This document shows positions 46,201-58,553 of a stretch of DNA of 64,000 nucleotides, one piece after another. A program made the translations under genes and the position numbers. Each line of letters begins with the position of its first letter. Position 1 is the stretch's first letter. The DNA is from Zanthoxylum bungeanum (Eukaryota; Streptophyta; Magnoliopsida; Sapindales; Rutaceae). Location: the NCBI GenBank assembly GCA_019454045.1, contig SKCR01033467.1:310001-374000 (forward strand). The letters are read 5' to 3'. The notes beneath the pieces were generated by a model, which saw nothing but the letters and a program-made list of their open reading frames with translations, was not told the origin of the DNA and made no database searches.

Positions 46201-48918
46201 GAAAATAATAAAGTAAAAAATTGTGGAACAATAACATCTTCAAGGAGGATGACAAACCAGGATACTGAATTAGAGCCTGTGTCCCGCCATTCTTCTCAAA
46301 TATCAAAATTTTCTGAACTGTGCCAAATGCAGAGAATACCTAGCACAGGTAACGCAGCAGAATTTTATGAGAAAAATTATGTAACAAAACATTAATCCAT
46401 GATCATGAAGCATACGAAGAATCACTCACTGTGTGAAGAACATCTACTGTGACAGCATACTGCATATTCTCAATTGAAGCAAGAAGCACATTACTCTCAG
46501 TTTCTTTCTTTTTCCCATCAGGACCAATGGTAGGCTGGAGGTGGCAGCTTATCAGTACACCCTACAAACACACACCCCCCCCCCCCCCCCACCCCGAAAA
46601 AAAAGTGGGTGATGTCTATGAAATCAAGAAGTTACCTGAATGACACCCTCAATAGCAGTAGGATTCACAGGAAGGTAGGGATTTGTATAGTCCCTGCAGT
46701 GTTAAGCAAGCAAACCCAAATTCATCATTCATACATTATACACCATAGCTTACACATAAGCTTGAGAAAAAAGTGGCAGAAATCAGAACATTCAGAACAA
46801 AAAAGCAAACTAAATATATATACGATCATGCATACCTAAAACCATTTTATAAATCAATTTTTTGGCAACATTGAACACCTCAAAAGTGTACATGTGGATC
46901 TCTAAGGAAGTCACTAGTGTAATAATTGAGAAATTACACTAAATAGACAAGGTTATTGCTCAAAGTGGTTTGGCAGATAACACTAAAATATAAAGTGATT
47001 TAAAAGTTTGTTGTCACTTGTCAGCTTTAGAAAACTGTTTGCATGACAAAATCAATTACTTCAATCAAAATGCATTAAACTACTCTGAAAGATTAAGGAA
47101 ATTACTACGCAGCCATGAACATTTCTGTATTCTGTCTACCAAGCTTCACTAAGGCCCTAGATGACAAGAAGTACACACATCAATTAGCAAGACCTCAATT
47201 GCCAAAATGGACAATGTATAAATATATTGTAAGAGACTTGAGCAGCAAACATGATCATATCCATAAAAAAAGAAAAAAAAGAAATAGAACATAAGTTTCT
47301 GAACCTCTTAAGTTTTCCATTACCTGCTCCGATGAGACTGAAACTTGATATTCAGATCAGTGTGCGCAGAATATGAAATACGCAAATGGCAGGAACCAAC
47401 ATGCTCTGGAAGCAAGTACCTAAATTGAAACATCACGACACAAAAGAAGCAAATTTTAATTACCGGTCCTGCTAAGCCTAAAGTAAGCACAATCAGAACA
47501 TGCACATAAGAAATAGTGAAGAGGAGGGCAGAAGCAGTGCATGCCTGGGAATACTTCTACCATCCAAAGCATTCCTTGCAGAAGATGCAGTCTCAGCATC
47601 AGTGAACTGGATTAATGCCTGGCAAGATATGCCATAGAGTTGAGAATGACATAAGAAATCAAGGCAATTTCAATTCTTGACCTCTTACCTGGAAACCAGC
47701 AGCCTTTTCAAAAGTAGCAATCTTATGAACAAAGCCAAAAGCAGAAAAGACCTGAAACAAGTTTGGAATAGATATGATCACATCTTAAAAAGTATAAGAA
47801 CAAACAAGAAATATATCACTAGGAAACATCCCAAACATCGATACACATACACTGGAACAAAAAAGAAAATTACAAACAGATAAGATATAAGTGCAGAATG
47901 ACACCTGTACATATATGCCTCAAGATAGACCTTAGAAAGGTGTATGACGGACATGGTAAAATTTCCAAACTGTTTCCAAAAAAGAATCTAAATAAGAGGC
48001 ATAACCATCTGTGATTCAATTGGTTTGAATCAAAATTGACATAATTTAATCAAGTTGTAAATAAAGGAACAGATAAAAACCGTATTTGTTTGGATGCTCC
48101 AAGTTGACAAGTTATAGGTAGCATAACCCTCTGTAATTCAATTGATTTCGAACATCTACACTTTCACCTTAAATTTTAAAACACCCTGATCATTATACCA
48201 CTAATTCACTAAACCACATCCACTCCACAAAAACTTTAAAATTTAACATGCTATATAAAACTCAGATTATGAGAAGCATACACGGACTCATAACACCGGA
48301 TAAAGCAAAACGAAATGTGATAAATTCCATGTAAAAAGAACTTACCAAGTGAATAACATCAATGCTCACATCGCCAGCTTCCACACCTTCGATGGTTACA
48401 AGTAAGACATTCCCAGGAACATCTCCAGGACTCTTGTTGTTGACAATTTCATGTCTATTCGAGTACTGAATATACACAGTTTTACCACGAACCTGTGCAG
48501 GCTCAGATGACGAAGCATAATAAGACACCATCGAAATGGCTTGATTCAAGTCAGCCTGTAAGAAATAATTATGTTTATTAACTCATCCAATTTGCTATAA
48601 CAATAATCATAATCTTCCTAACGACAGTCCAAAATCTACAAAATTTTCCCGGAATCTATTTACTGCTGAACCAAGCAGACTGAAAATTGAAACAAAAAGA
48701 AACCAAGCAAGCAGAAAAAGGACCTTAGCACTTACGAATTCAACGAAGGCCTGGTTATGATTGGCTCCGACATTGCACTTGGTGTTGACGATCTTGCCGA
48801 AGGGTTTACATAGCTCAACAAGCTCCTCTTCCGTACACTCCCAGGGCAAGTTACGGAGGTGGAGGACCTTCGACGGAGTCTGCGTGTACCGGAATTGCGG
48901 CTGACTCGAGCTCGACAT
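43241..48918 (-). CDS. PTB: Polypyrimidine tract-binding protein (plant PTB1/2 type)
   Basis: Ten exons on the minus strand: 48918-48736, 48555-48346, 47751-47689, 47618-47545, 47419-47324, 46693-46636, 46561-46430, 46339-46258, 44007-43895, 43645-43241. They join in frame to 471 residues. Three RRM domains are visible: RRM1 (about 17-95, KVLHLRNLPWECTEEELVEL), RRM2 (about 110-205, NVLLVTIEGVEAGDVSIDV) and RRM3 (about 252-338, NVLLASIENMQYAVTVDVLH), then an Ala/Pro/Gln/Gly-rich tail ending PPFYTR. It is a nuclear and cytoplasmic RNA-binding protein that recognises CU-rich tracts and controls splice-site choice; the Arabidopsis PTB1/2 pair also regulates its own splicing. Intron 4 has a GC donor, intron 6 is only 74 bp with a G16 run near its acceptor, and intron 8 (2250 bp) contains a hAT insertion. 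Confidence 0.95.
44856..45560. mobile_element. Non-autonomous hAT element in PTB intron 8 (705 bp)
   Basis: A perfect 8-bp duplication ACATGAAG (44848-44855, 45561-45568) flanks termini CATTGTTTTAAAA and the inverse of CAATGTTTAAAAA. Both subterminal regions are dense in GGCGGCCGCCTCG-type palindromic words; the middle is AT-rich. It has no coding capacity. It lies entirely within an intron and is removed if splicing is normal. Confidence 0.92.
46575..46590. repeat. C16 homopolymer (G16 on the PTB sense strand)
   Basis: Sixteen consecutive C, followed by A and CCCC, lie 14 bp from the acceptor of PTB intron 6. On the transcribed sense strand this is a G run at the place where a pyrimidine tract is expected. 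Confidence 0.9.
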
Positions 48919-50924
48919 CTAGGGATTTGCTTTTTGTCGTTTTAAATTTTTCTGTTTGGTTGTCTAGAAAAAAATCGGGCTGATTTTCTCAGAAAGTTTT
49001 TGCTTTTTCACGATTATGAAAAGAGAGTGAATTTCCCTTGGTTATGAAATTTAATTTTTTTAAATGAAGGGTTGAAATGATTTAAAATTTGATTATAAGT
49101 TTGAATTTAAAAAGATGTTTTTTTTTATAAAAATACGGAATAATTTCGTTTAAATCTGAATAAAATAATTTGGCGGTCGTAGGTCATATATTTCATAAAA
49201 ATAAAAATAAAACAGTAAATTATTTATATTTAAGACACATTCGTACTTTGAAGCGAATATCCATAACATATGGGGAATCCATTGTAATTATCAAGAATGT
49301 AAACGATGTGCTGAGCACTTGTCACATTGTGGAAGCTGGATTTTGGCCGAGGTCCATAATCAGAATTTGGAAATAGGGGCACTAACGATCCTGTAAAACA
49401 AAGAAGAATGAATGGGAGTAGACTGCCTACCGGTGTGGTAGGTACCGGGGACACTCCGACGCCCAAGTCAGTTGTATGAAATGAAGAATAAATTTGTTAA
49501 CTATGAAACCAAGGTTTGCTATTACCTTGACCTTCTTTAGGTGGCCGTGAGGGCGGAATAGAATGTTTTGAAAATATGAAGCTCTGAGAGCTTATGTTAG
49601 AGAAGAGAAGCTTGTCAGAAAGAACTGCCTTTGTTTCTCGTATTTTGTTGTAATTTATAGTGGAAGGTAAATGACTTTTGCAGCTGGCATAAGTCCCACA
49701 ATGTGCTAAGATATCTTTATTTAGTGAACAAAGTGGAGCAGTTCGATTATGATTAGGGTAAGTGGGAAATGTTTGGTATAGATTTGGCTTTGTGTATGAA
49801 TCATTTTTCTGCAAGTGGAAGAAGGGTTTTATTGGGCTTTACCTTGGGCTTAGATGATTTCACCTTTGGCCCAAGTTTGGTCCATATAGGCTTATATATC
49901 TTTTGGGCCTGGCTCTTACTTTCGGGCTTTGCATACCATTTTGGGCTCTGCACACTATTTTGGGCTTTTAAGGTAAAAGACGGTTTTATCCTTGGCCCAT
50001 TTTTGGTTCGTACACACATAGCATCATGATTATTGAGTAATTCTTAGGTACAACGAAATCATGGATGACGTGGTATCATCAATAAATTAATAAATAACCA
50101 TCATTATTTTAGTTATTTTTTTAATATTTTAACATGCGTAACAATAGATTATACGATTATTACACGAATGACGTGAAACACGAATGACGTAATTACTCTC
50201 CGTTATATTGTATCTTACCAAATACAAGAACCAAAAGCTCACGTACTGTATCCTTTTTATTTTTCCCCCTTCTATTAGCAATTTGATCTTTCAATTTATT
50301 TGTTTTATGTGTCGTTTATACATATCATATGTAAATTATGCAACTTAATGATGAAAATATATGTGGGTAATAAACTATTTCGAAGATATTTTGTACAAAA
50401 ACTGCAATGCCTGTACTTTTTTTCCTTTCTTTCCTTCAGAAGCTGTTGTGTCTATCAATGGAAATTGTGCAGAATAAAACGATATTTTTTATAATTGGTA
50501 AAAATATGGAATGCTTTTATTATGTGGTCTCCAACTCATCATCTACCTCTAATTTAGGTCCTGTTTTTGGAAACTATGTTCATGTATAGCTTAATTTGGT
50601 GCCAAATATCACTTTAATTTATGATAGAATTAATTTTTGTGATATGTTTTGGCTTGTTACTTATGTATAATATTACCAGAATCTGTGAGAAAGAGAAGCT
50701 GCCAATTGTTACCCTCTTCTTAGTTGGCCTTGGGTTCTGACTGAACTTACTTTATCTCCTTTTTCATGGCCTTCAGAATCTGTGAAAAATAGAAGCTGTC
50801 CATGACTTGTTATTCCTTTCATGGCTCCCGAGGGTCTGTTTAGTATTCTGCTTTTAAAATTATATTCGGATCAAAATATAATTTTTAAGTGTTTGGCTTT
50901 TAAAAGTTTTATATCAAATTGCGT
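48919..50924. other. Upstream and intergenic region right of the PTB gene
   Basis: The first few hundred bp should hold the PTB leader and promoter. From 49800 to 50000 there are repeated TTGGGCTTT/TTTGGCCC words with an open frame (49769-50029) that has no domain and is not called. No gene supported. Confidence 0.4.
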
Positions 50925-51447
50925 CTCGCCTTCACAAAAATCCATCACGATCTCAACACTTGCTTGCTTCTGCTATTTCTAATGGCCACCCTTCTAGCAG
51001 TTCACTCATGGTTCCCACTGGTACGGCCCCAGTTGTGGGAATAGCTCAATTGATGGGTCCTTACTCCTTATTGAGGTTACAATAAAAGGTGCAACTGCTG
51101 GAGTCTGGTCAGGCTCAGCTCCGAGGGATGATATGTCTTCAAAAGAATTTTCCCTTCGGTTGGTTTGTCTGATTGCTAATATATCAGAGGTGTGATAGGC
51201 AAGGGTGGTGGCATAATCAATCAGATCAGATGAGAGTCTGGGGCAGCTATCAAAGTTGTAAGTTCAGCAACTGAAGGAGATGATTCTTTAATAACTATTT
51301 CGTATTGGCTGCCTTATTGGCAAAGGGCGGGATCTATTATTAATGCTGAGATGAGGATACTGACCAAAGCTAATATTCGCATACTTCCTAAGAAAAGCCT
51401 TCCGAAAATTGCATCTGAAGATGATAAGATGGTGCAGTCAAGGACTA
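50925..51447 (+). pseudogene. Processed pseudogene fragment of a KH-domain RNA-binding protein
   Basis: Conceptual reading in shifting frames gives RLHKNPSRSQHLLASA, GTAPVVGIAQLMGPY, SSKEFSLRLVCLIANI, then GVIGKGGGIINQIR and a later LIGKG with EMRILTKANIRILPKKSLPK. These are two GxxG KH-domain cores and their linkers, in the order of plant HEN4-like KH proteins. Exons are fused without introns, and stops, shifts and a deletion between the two KH cores make it non-functional. A SINE follows 43 bp downstream. Confidence 0.7.
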
Positions 51448-51489
51448 TATTAAATCATTTTTACTTTACATATGAATAATTAATTGATG

Positions 51490-51667
51490 TCGTCCTCAAG
51501 GGACGTGGTTTGGTGGTATAGGGTTCAGGATCTCACATTGAGGTCCTGAGTTTGAATCCAGAGAATGCGTTTCTTGTAAGAGTTTGGGACAACGAGAGGT
51601 TTTACCTGCTTCGTTTAAGCATGGAAGAGATAATTTGACGGTGAGATTTCCAACAATTTCAAAAAAA
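51490..51667 (+). mobile_element. tRNA-type SINE, copy 9
   Basis: Perfect 12-bp duplication AATTAATTGATG (51478-51489, 51668-51679). It contains GGGACGTGGTTTGGTGG, GATCTCACATTGAGGTCCTG, the B-box-like GTTTGAATCC and an A9 tail. Close to the family consensus, so relatively young. Confidence 0.92.
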
Positions 51668-52031
51668 AATTAATTGATGCCATGTTCCTGAACAATTTCA
51701 AAGATCTTTGTAATGATTAGGAGTAACCCAACAAACATCAAGGTCCTGAATTAGAAAGCTTTAAATTCTAAGTACAAAGGGATAATGTAAGAATAAGTTA
51801 TTAGCATTCTCATTGTTCTTTTTGCACATCAAACATGACCCTGAAAAACAAAATCATTATATCAACATGACATTATAAAGATAAAACCAGATACCCAACT
51901 AATAAAGTATTGATTGATTTTTTAAGCTCAAAATCATTATCTCAACATGAAATTATAAAGATAAAACCAGATACCCAACTAATAAACAACTATTCCACAG
52001 TCTAGTTAGACCCTTTATAATAATAAAAACC

Positions 52032-52190
52032 ACTGATGTATGACTAAGAATCTAACCTTGAGGTCTTAGGTTCGAATCCAAAGAGTGTGTTTCTTGTAAG
52101 AGTTTGGGACAGCCTAAGGTTTTACCTGCTCCGCTTAAGTTCGGAAAGGATGATTTGACGGCATAATTTTCAACGATTTCAAAAATATAA
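52032..52190 (+). mobile_element. tRNA-type SINE, copy 10 (5' truncated)
   Basis: It lacks the GTCCCCAAGG start and A box but has TTGAGGTCTTAGGTTCGAATCC (read in two parts: TTGAGGTCTTA and GGTTCGAATCC), TGCTCCGCTTAAG and TTTTCAACGATTTC with an A-rich tail. Confidence 0.8.
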
Positions 52191-55100
52191 AATAAAAAAT
52201 AAAAAAACATTGATAACATGATACTTCAACTACATATAGAATATTAACTTGTTAGAGTTGGTGTTCTGAACGCCAATTTTCTTATGTATTTCCCTGTGAA
52301 TACTTTTGTATATATTTTATTAATGAATAAAATAGACAATTTCTGTAATATAAATTCTTTTATTATATGGTAAATACGTAATTGACCATAAAGTGATTGG
52401 TTATGATACAGTTGAAAAAGCGTCGCAACTGACATTGAGCGGTATCATAACAGTATCATTCTTTAATTGTTCTTGGTCAAGATTTACAATTACTTTGTCA
52501 GTAAGTAAACCCGTTGAGACCGGTACGTGTCGTATATTGGAATGTTGGATTCTAATGGTTTCTCAATGAACCATGAGTCTCGGGAGACTCGTATAGACAC
52601 GTAGGTATTTATATCGGATAAACATTGAACGACTCGCCGAAAATTATTAATAGATGGTACACCAACGTCAATAAGAATCTTCTCGGGTTGAGTGAGCATA
52701 GTGATCCTCCGACTTCAGGTACCAGTGTGGATATATGAGGTATCCTCCACACTTTGATGGCAGTCACGTCACCGATCTATTTAGATCAGACCTCCGCCTG
52801 TTTGTTGGGTGTGGACTGATCCTCATGATATCTTGTGCGTATCAAGATAAAATCCGTCAATTCTGTGTACAGATCATAGGTATCCACTTTGGAATTAGCA
52901 ATCTGTTAAATCCATGGGCCTGTGGTACACTGTAAAAATCAGTTCTAAATGTTATTTTTGAGATTGCTAATAGAATCGTCGACATGATTATATCTAAAGA
53001 GATTTGACGTTTATATCTGTATCTTTGAGATAATCTGGATACCTGTGATGGAAGGATTATACGTATGCAGTGACCTCGACCTGTATGGTTCATAGATTTT
53101 ATCTGTGTTCGTCATAATTTACGGGTTGGTAAATTATAGTCTCACTAATGAGATATACTCGTTGGGCATTAGGGCAACCTTTATAAATAATACTGATTAT
53201 TTATAAGTCGTTTAACTGTTAAACGAAGATACATGCTTTTGGCCATTTATTAAATGTCGAATTGTGATATTTGACATTTATAATTAATATATGTATTTTG
53301 ATTATTTAATGTAAATATAATACATATATTTTGAGATATTTGTATTTAATTATTTATTTATTCAATTGTTGAATAATTAAATTAATTAAATATTTAATAT
53401 CTTTATTACTTATTTAGATAAGTTAAATGGCTTATTTTAATTGGAAATTGTGGCCAATTTTGATTGGTTACACTTGGAATGATTTAATTGGTTATTTTTG
53501 GATAAACGTCGAATTGTTAGATTCTCTATAACCACAAAAATTGATTAAATCATTTTCCAATTATTAAACAAAAATTGTGGCTAATAATTTTCCCCATAAT
53601 TCGGTCACATTAGGGAAATTATAAAAGCCTTTTTTCTTTTTTGTTTTTCATTCCAAGAACCCTAAAACACAAATACAAAGAGAGGAAAATGAAAAAGGAG
53701 AAAGAAAAGGGAAGAAAAGCTAGAAAATAAAGATTTTTAGTAAGTTTTTCCTTACTTTTCCTTTATGAAAATTGTTTCTTTCATTCTAGGCTTCTATTTT
53801 AGTAGCTTAGTTTCTTCTCAATATTTTATGGATGTGTTTTGATGATTGGGTACTTAGATGGAAGATGAAAGCATGTATATTAATTAGTTTGCTTTAAAAT
53901 TATTTATTAAGCATATTTTTTGCCATTTTGATGGCAAGTTGCCATTTTAGAGTCTATTAGCCACTCATGTTAGGCCTAGAATTGTTCTTGAGGTATTTCA
54001 TGTTGGTGAGACTCAATTGGTGTTGTAAGAATTGAATTAAAGCTTTGAATTGGATTAATTTTGTATTAATTGGTTAATTTGTGAAATTATTAAAATTAGG
54101 GTTTTGAACCTTCACCAAATTTGGGGCTTTTCATATATGTGATGAGTTTTGATGTATATTTGATGCATATTAAATTTGGGAATTTTTGGATTTGATCTTG
54201 GCATGTTTTGCACAAAAATGATCAAATTATAAATTCTTGAAAATTGAGGGACCATTCGAGAATTAGGGAAAAATATGTTTCTTTGAATTGCAAACTGAAT
54301 TTTCATGTATTATACATGAATAAATCATTTTGGAATTGATTTGGAATCAATTAGAATTGTATTTGATAATTATGGACTAAAATGATTAAAATTAAAAGTT
54401 TTGGGGCAAAACGGTAAATTCTGAAAAAAAATCTGATTTTTAGGTAAAATTTCAATTTTTGAATATTGAGCAATTGAAATAAATTAGTTTATTTTAATTG
54501 CCCAATAAAAATAATTGAAATCGGAAAATATTAATTTTTCACGATCCGCTACGTTTACTCGAATTACCGTCCAAAACCCCTACATAAATACATACTTTAA
54601 ACTTTATCCTCAAACCTCTAGATGCTAGAGAACGTTTATCTAACAATCAAAATCATCTTGCTAGTCAAATGAATAATCATATCCATGTTATTCACATTTA
54701 AATAAAATAATAATAATGAAAGACATTTTAAAAATTTTAGGAATGGTTTGGTTGTTATAAAATAAACCAATCAAAATCTACCATCTATTTCATATAAAAC
54801 TCTTGTTGGTTCCAACTCCCACATCAAATCTTCAACTAGTTTATGATGTCATGACATCTTCAAAGAATAAAGTTATTATAATTTCACAAAGAGATATAGA
54901 ATGAATTTTCAAAATATTATTAAAAATATTATCTCATACAGCTTTTATATCAAGTGCTTCCATTGACTTGGACATTGTCACATAATTTGCCTTACCCTTT
55001 GCTATTCAAAAATAATAAATCTTAGGGATGGTCAGTACTTGATACAAAAGGGAAAAAAAAACAATTTTGTGTTGTATAAATTCAAAAAATGACGACAAAA

Positions 55101-55310
55101 TAACTAATTTAAAAACGCTATAAAAAAAAAAATCTACAATATCCATAGTTGAATCCTTCTCTATCTTATTCTAAGAATGATTATAAAATATGTTATTAGA
55201 ACATTATCATATCTTTTTTTTTTTGGATAAGGTAAGTGGATTAACCAAATAAAACCACAACAAAAGCGTATGGACATATCCCAGAGAGAACAAGCTAAAG
55301 AGGACAGATT
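52191..55310. other. Non-coding region, possible decayed large retroelement
   Basis: From about 52240 to 54560 the sequence is less AT-rich than flanking DNA in part (52400-53100) and has a leader-like AG-rich stretch at 53640-53740, but no open frame and no terminal repeats could be matched. An imperfect duplication of about 65 bp (AAAATCATTAT...) lies just left, at about 51850-51990. No gene is supported. Confidence 0.3.
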
Positions 55311-55318
55311 CTTCAAGC

Positions 55319-56054
55319 TAGGGGTGAGCAACGGTTCCGGGTCTACCCGGAACCTGTTGGAACCGGACCAATTTTCCGGGTTTGGAACCGGAACCAGTTA
55401 TAATCGGGTAGGTTCCGGTTCCAAAAATGAAGGAACCGATTTTATCCGGGTAGGTTCCGGTTCCAAAATGATCGGAACCGGAACCGGACCATGGAACCGG
55501 TTTTAATAACGTACCGGATAATTTCTGTTGAAATTTAGAACCTAAATTAGGTCGAAAACTGTATTTCTGAGAGTGAATCTAGTCTTAACAATGTGAAATT
55601 TATAGATGTTTAAAACTTTTTTATTACTTCTTGTTATTACTGGCTATTTCCAATTGGCCAATACTTTTACTGGATTATAACATTTTTTATTTACTTGTTC
55701 TGATTACATTCAACTGAGTGTTAAACTGGGACTACTGATGGCCTCTGTTTAAACTGGGACTACTGATGACCTATGTTTTTAAAAGTCTAAAGCTTCATTT
55801 TCTTCGTTCTTGAGTTTCCGCACTCCGATTTGGTCCCCGTTTTTTCCTACGGACTCGTATTGGAATGTAGTTTTTATTAAAATATTTTAAAATAGGGTAA
55901 TTCGGAACCGGACCGGAACCGGATTGGAACCGAATAATAGGGTACCCCGTTTAATTTGGTAGGTTCCGGTTCCACTTAGTGCGGAACCGAATTTTTCTGG
56001 GTAGGTTCCGGTTCCATGCGGAACCGGAACCAAAATCGGTTTTGCTCACCCCTA
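55319..56054. mobile_element. Non-autonomous hAT element, 736 bp
   Basis: Perfect 8-bp duplication CTTCAAGC (55311-55318, 56055-56062) and 12-bp terminal inverted repeats TAGGGGTGAGCA. Subterminal GGTTCCGG/CCGGAACC words are repeated many times on both sides. There is no transposase. Confidence 0.93.
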
Positions 56055-56350
56055 CTTCAAGCTAAACAACTAGAGTCAAACATGCAAACTGAACAAACAA
56101 AAGAATCTCATAAAATATCATCGGACAAACGCCAAGAACGATGAATCCATTTATTTTCATAAGATGATTTCACGTTCTTTAATAAACTAGCACGAGTCCG
56201 TACAGTAAAAATAATATCACTCTGAAGCACACTGGGGGCCAATGAGGCTCACCATGAAGTATAACATTCATTTCTCTCCAAATAAAGTAGATAGCAGCTG
56301 CAAATAAAGTCTTTCTCTATTAAATATATTATTATAATAACTTATAATTA

Positions 56351-56535
56351 TCCGTCCTCCGTGGCTTGGTAATGTAGGGCTCAGGATCTCAGCTTGAGGT
56401 TCTAGGTTCGAATTCAGAGAGTGTGTTTCTTGTAAGAGCCTGGGACAATCATGAATTTTATCTGCTCCGCTTAAACCCGAAAATAATGATTTGGCGGTGG
56501 ATTTCCAACTATTTCAAAAAAAAAAAAAAAAAAAC
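56351..56535 (+). mobile_element. tRNA-type SINE, copy 11
   Basis: Direct repeats CTTATAATTA at 56341-56350 and 56536-56545 flank it. It starts TCCGTCCTCCGTGGCTTGG, has the B box GGTTCGAATTC and an A17-type tail. Confidence 0.9.
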
Positions 56536-56545
56536 CTTATAATTA

Positions 56546-57072
56546 CCCAATAATCATCTTATAGACATATAGAGATCAAGATGTGATCAATGAATAATGT
56601 TAAAGCAGAAGATGCCAAAGATATTTCAAATGCTGGCGTGATGGGATCAGATTGAATTTGCATGGTGCCAATACATGATTGGTTAATATTTAAAATATGG
56701 TTGTATCTTTTAACTTTCTGTTGTAGCTTCTTGTCAACAAATAAATAAGTGTTTCTATAGTACCTAAGAAGTGCATTTCTCTACCCATGATATCCAAGAA
56801 TATTACTCTTATGACATTATATTAAGATGGCTCATTTGAAAATAGTCACATAGAATTTAATATGTAACTAACTTGTGGGTAGAATTCATCGTAAAAAAAC
56901 GAATTCGTAAGGAATAAATTATCAACTAATCTCATACTTAGACAATGTGATACAAATAGACAATAACATTCTACTACGTTTCGCAGCTTCAGTTCTCACG
57001 CAAGTTAGATTTTACACTAGTCTAACTGGTCTTGGTCAAATAATGTAATATCAGCATCACCACCTACCACGC
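56546..57072. other. AT-rich intergenic sequence
   Basis: Nothing recognisable. Confidence 0.35.
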
Positions 57073-57075
57073 ATG

Positions 57076-57639
57076 TTCTACAAGAAAACTCGAAATTACC
57101 GACTGAATATTCGGTCAGTATTTTCAAAAATCCAGTCGATAATCATGATTACAGACCGAAATCGACTAAATTTTTCGGTCGGTATTTAGCTCGTCAGTAA
57201 TATATTACCGATCAAAATAAGATCGGTTGGTAAAATTACTAACCGAATTATCTACCGAAATATAATTCGGTCGGTAATTTCTTAAAAAAATAAATAAAAA
57301 ATTAGATTTTACCTACCGAATATAATAATAATATTAAATAATATTTATTTTTTATTTTTTATTTTTACTGACCGAGGTAAAATGCCTATTTTTTATTTTT
57401 TATAATTAATATTATTTTAGTGACAGAATTATATTCGGTCGCTATTTATTAATAATTATCGGCCAAATAATCGATTGGTAGTTGTTGGCGCCATAAAATA
57501 GCGTCAAATTAATCTTTAGCGTTGTATTTACTTACCGGATATCAAGTGAATATTCGGTCGGAAATAATTCAGTCGGTATTCGACCGATAAATTCCAAAAT
57601 TTACCATTTCAATTGGTAATTCCATATTTTCTTATAGTG
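57076..57639. mobile_element. CACTA-type MITE
   Basis: The right end is the inverse of CACTATAAGAAAATATGG; the left end TTCTACAAGAAAACT matches it apart from a degenerate CACTA. A 3-bp duplication ATG (57073-57075, 57640-57642) fits the CACTA superfamily. The body has many ATTCGGTCGGTA / TACCGACCGAAT words. Confidence 0.8.
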
Positions 57640-57642
57640 ATG

Positions 57643-58545
57643 GTTGTAACTGAGTGGCATATTATTGGTTGTGATACCATTTGTTACAAACTCATGGGTA
57701 AAACTCATTAAAAAAAAAACTTTTCAAGAAAATAGTGCTTAAGAATTAATAAATCACAAGCTAATCCAATACTTAGCCAATGTGAGACAAATTATCACAA
57801 CATTCTACAATATTCCGCAATCCTGCTCCAATACAAGATAGATTTTGCACTAGTGCAACTAATCTCGGACGAGCACTGTAATACCACCTCATGCGTCATA
57901 CGATTATAACTCAGAGACATGGTGTTGGCTCTAATATTATTTATTACGAAATCAATGGAAATAACACTAGAACCCATTCTTCAAAACCGACTTATAAAGA
58001 GAAAGTGTTTAAGAAATAATAATCCTCCAACTAATCTCATATTAACCAAGGTGACACGAATGTACCACAACAATATAAAACTACTTAAAATTTATTATAA
58101 CATAAAAAGTAAGACTGGTAACTATAAAAATGATAGAGTACCATAGTAGGTAACACAGTATATGCCATGGTAGAATATATTTTCTATTAGTCTACAACTT
58201 TAACACTATTCATAAGACTACGAAATTGCGGCTATGTATAGTTTCTAACTTTAAATTTCAACCTTATCCATATGACAATGTCGTGTGCTACTGCTAACGG
58301 TATTAAAGAAAATTTGATTAAGCAATAATTGTTCAAGATAATCACAATTAACCCATCATTATTTTCAAGTAAGTGTCAATTAATTAGTCTCAAAATTCAA
58401 ACAATTAAGCTTGACTATAATCTAAGGGCGGTATTGAGTTTTGAAGAGATATAAAAATTATATTCATATTCAGTCTGAACGTATTGGATCTCTGTAACCC
58501 CCTATTAATTACGGAAATTTTATCTTTATTAATATGAGGATGTCA
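57643..58545. other. AT-rich intergenic sequence
   Basis: Two diverged copies of a stretch with AATCACAAGCTAATC..., ACAACATTCTAC occur near 56920-57010 and 57745-57840, so older repeats are present, but no family is recognised. Confidence 0.35.
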
Positions 58546-58553
58546 ATACTTGT

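Noticed and set aside
49769..50029. 86-codon hydrophobic frame
   Set aside because: Arises from repeated TTGGGCTTT words; no conserved motif or gene structure.
51490..51600. A- and B-box promoter elements suggesting a tRNA gene
   Set aside because: No cloverleaf can be folded and the same sequence is repeated 13 times with poly(A) tails, so it is a SINE.
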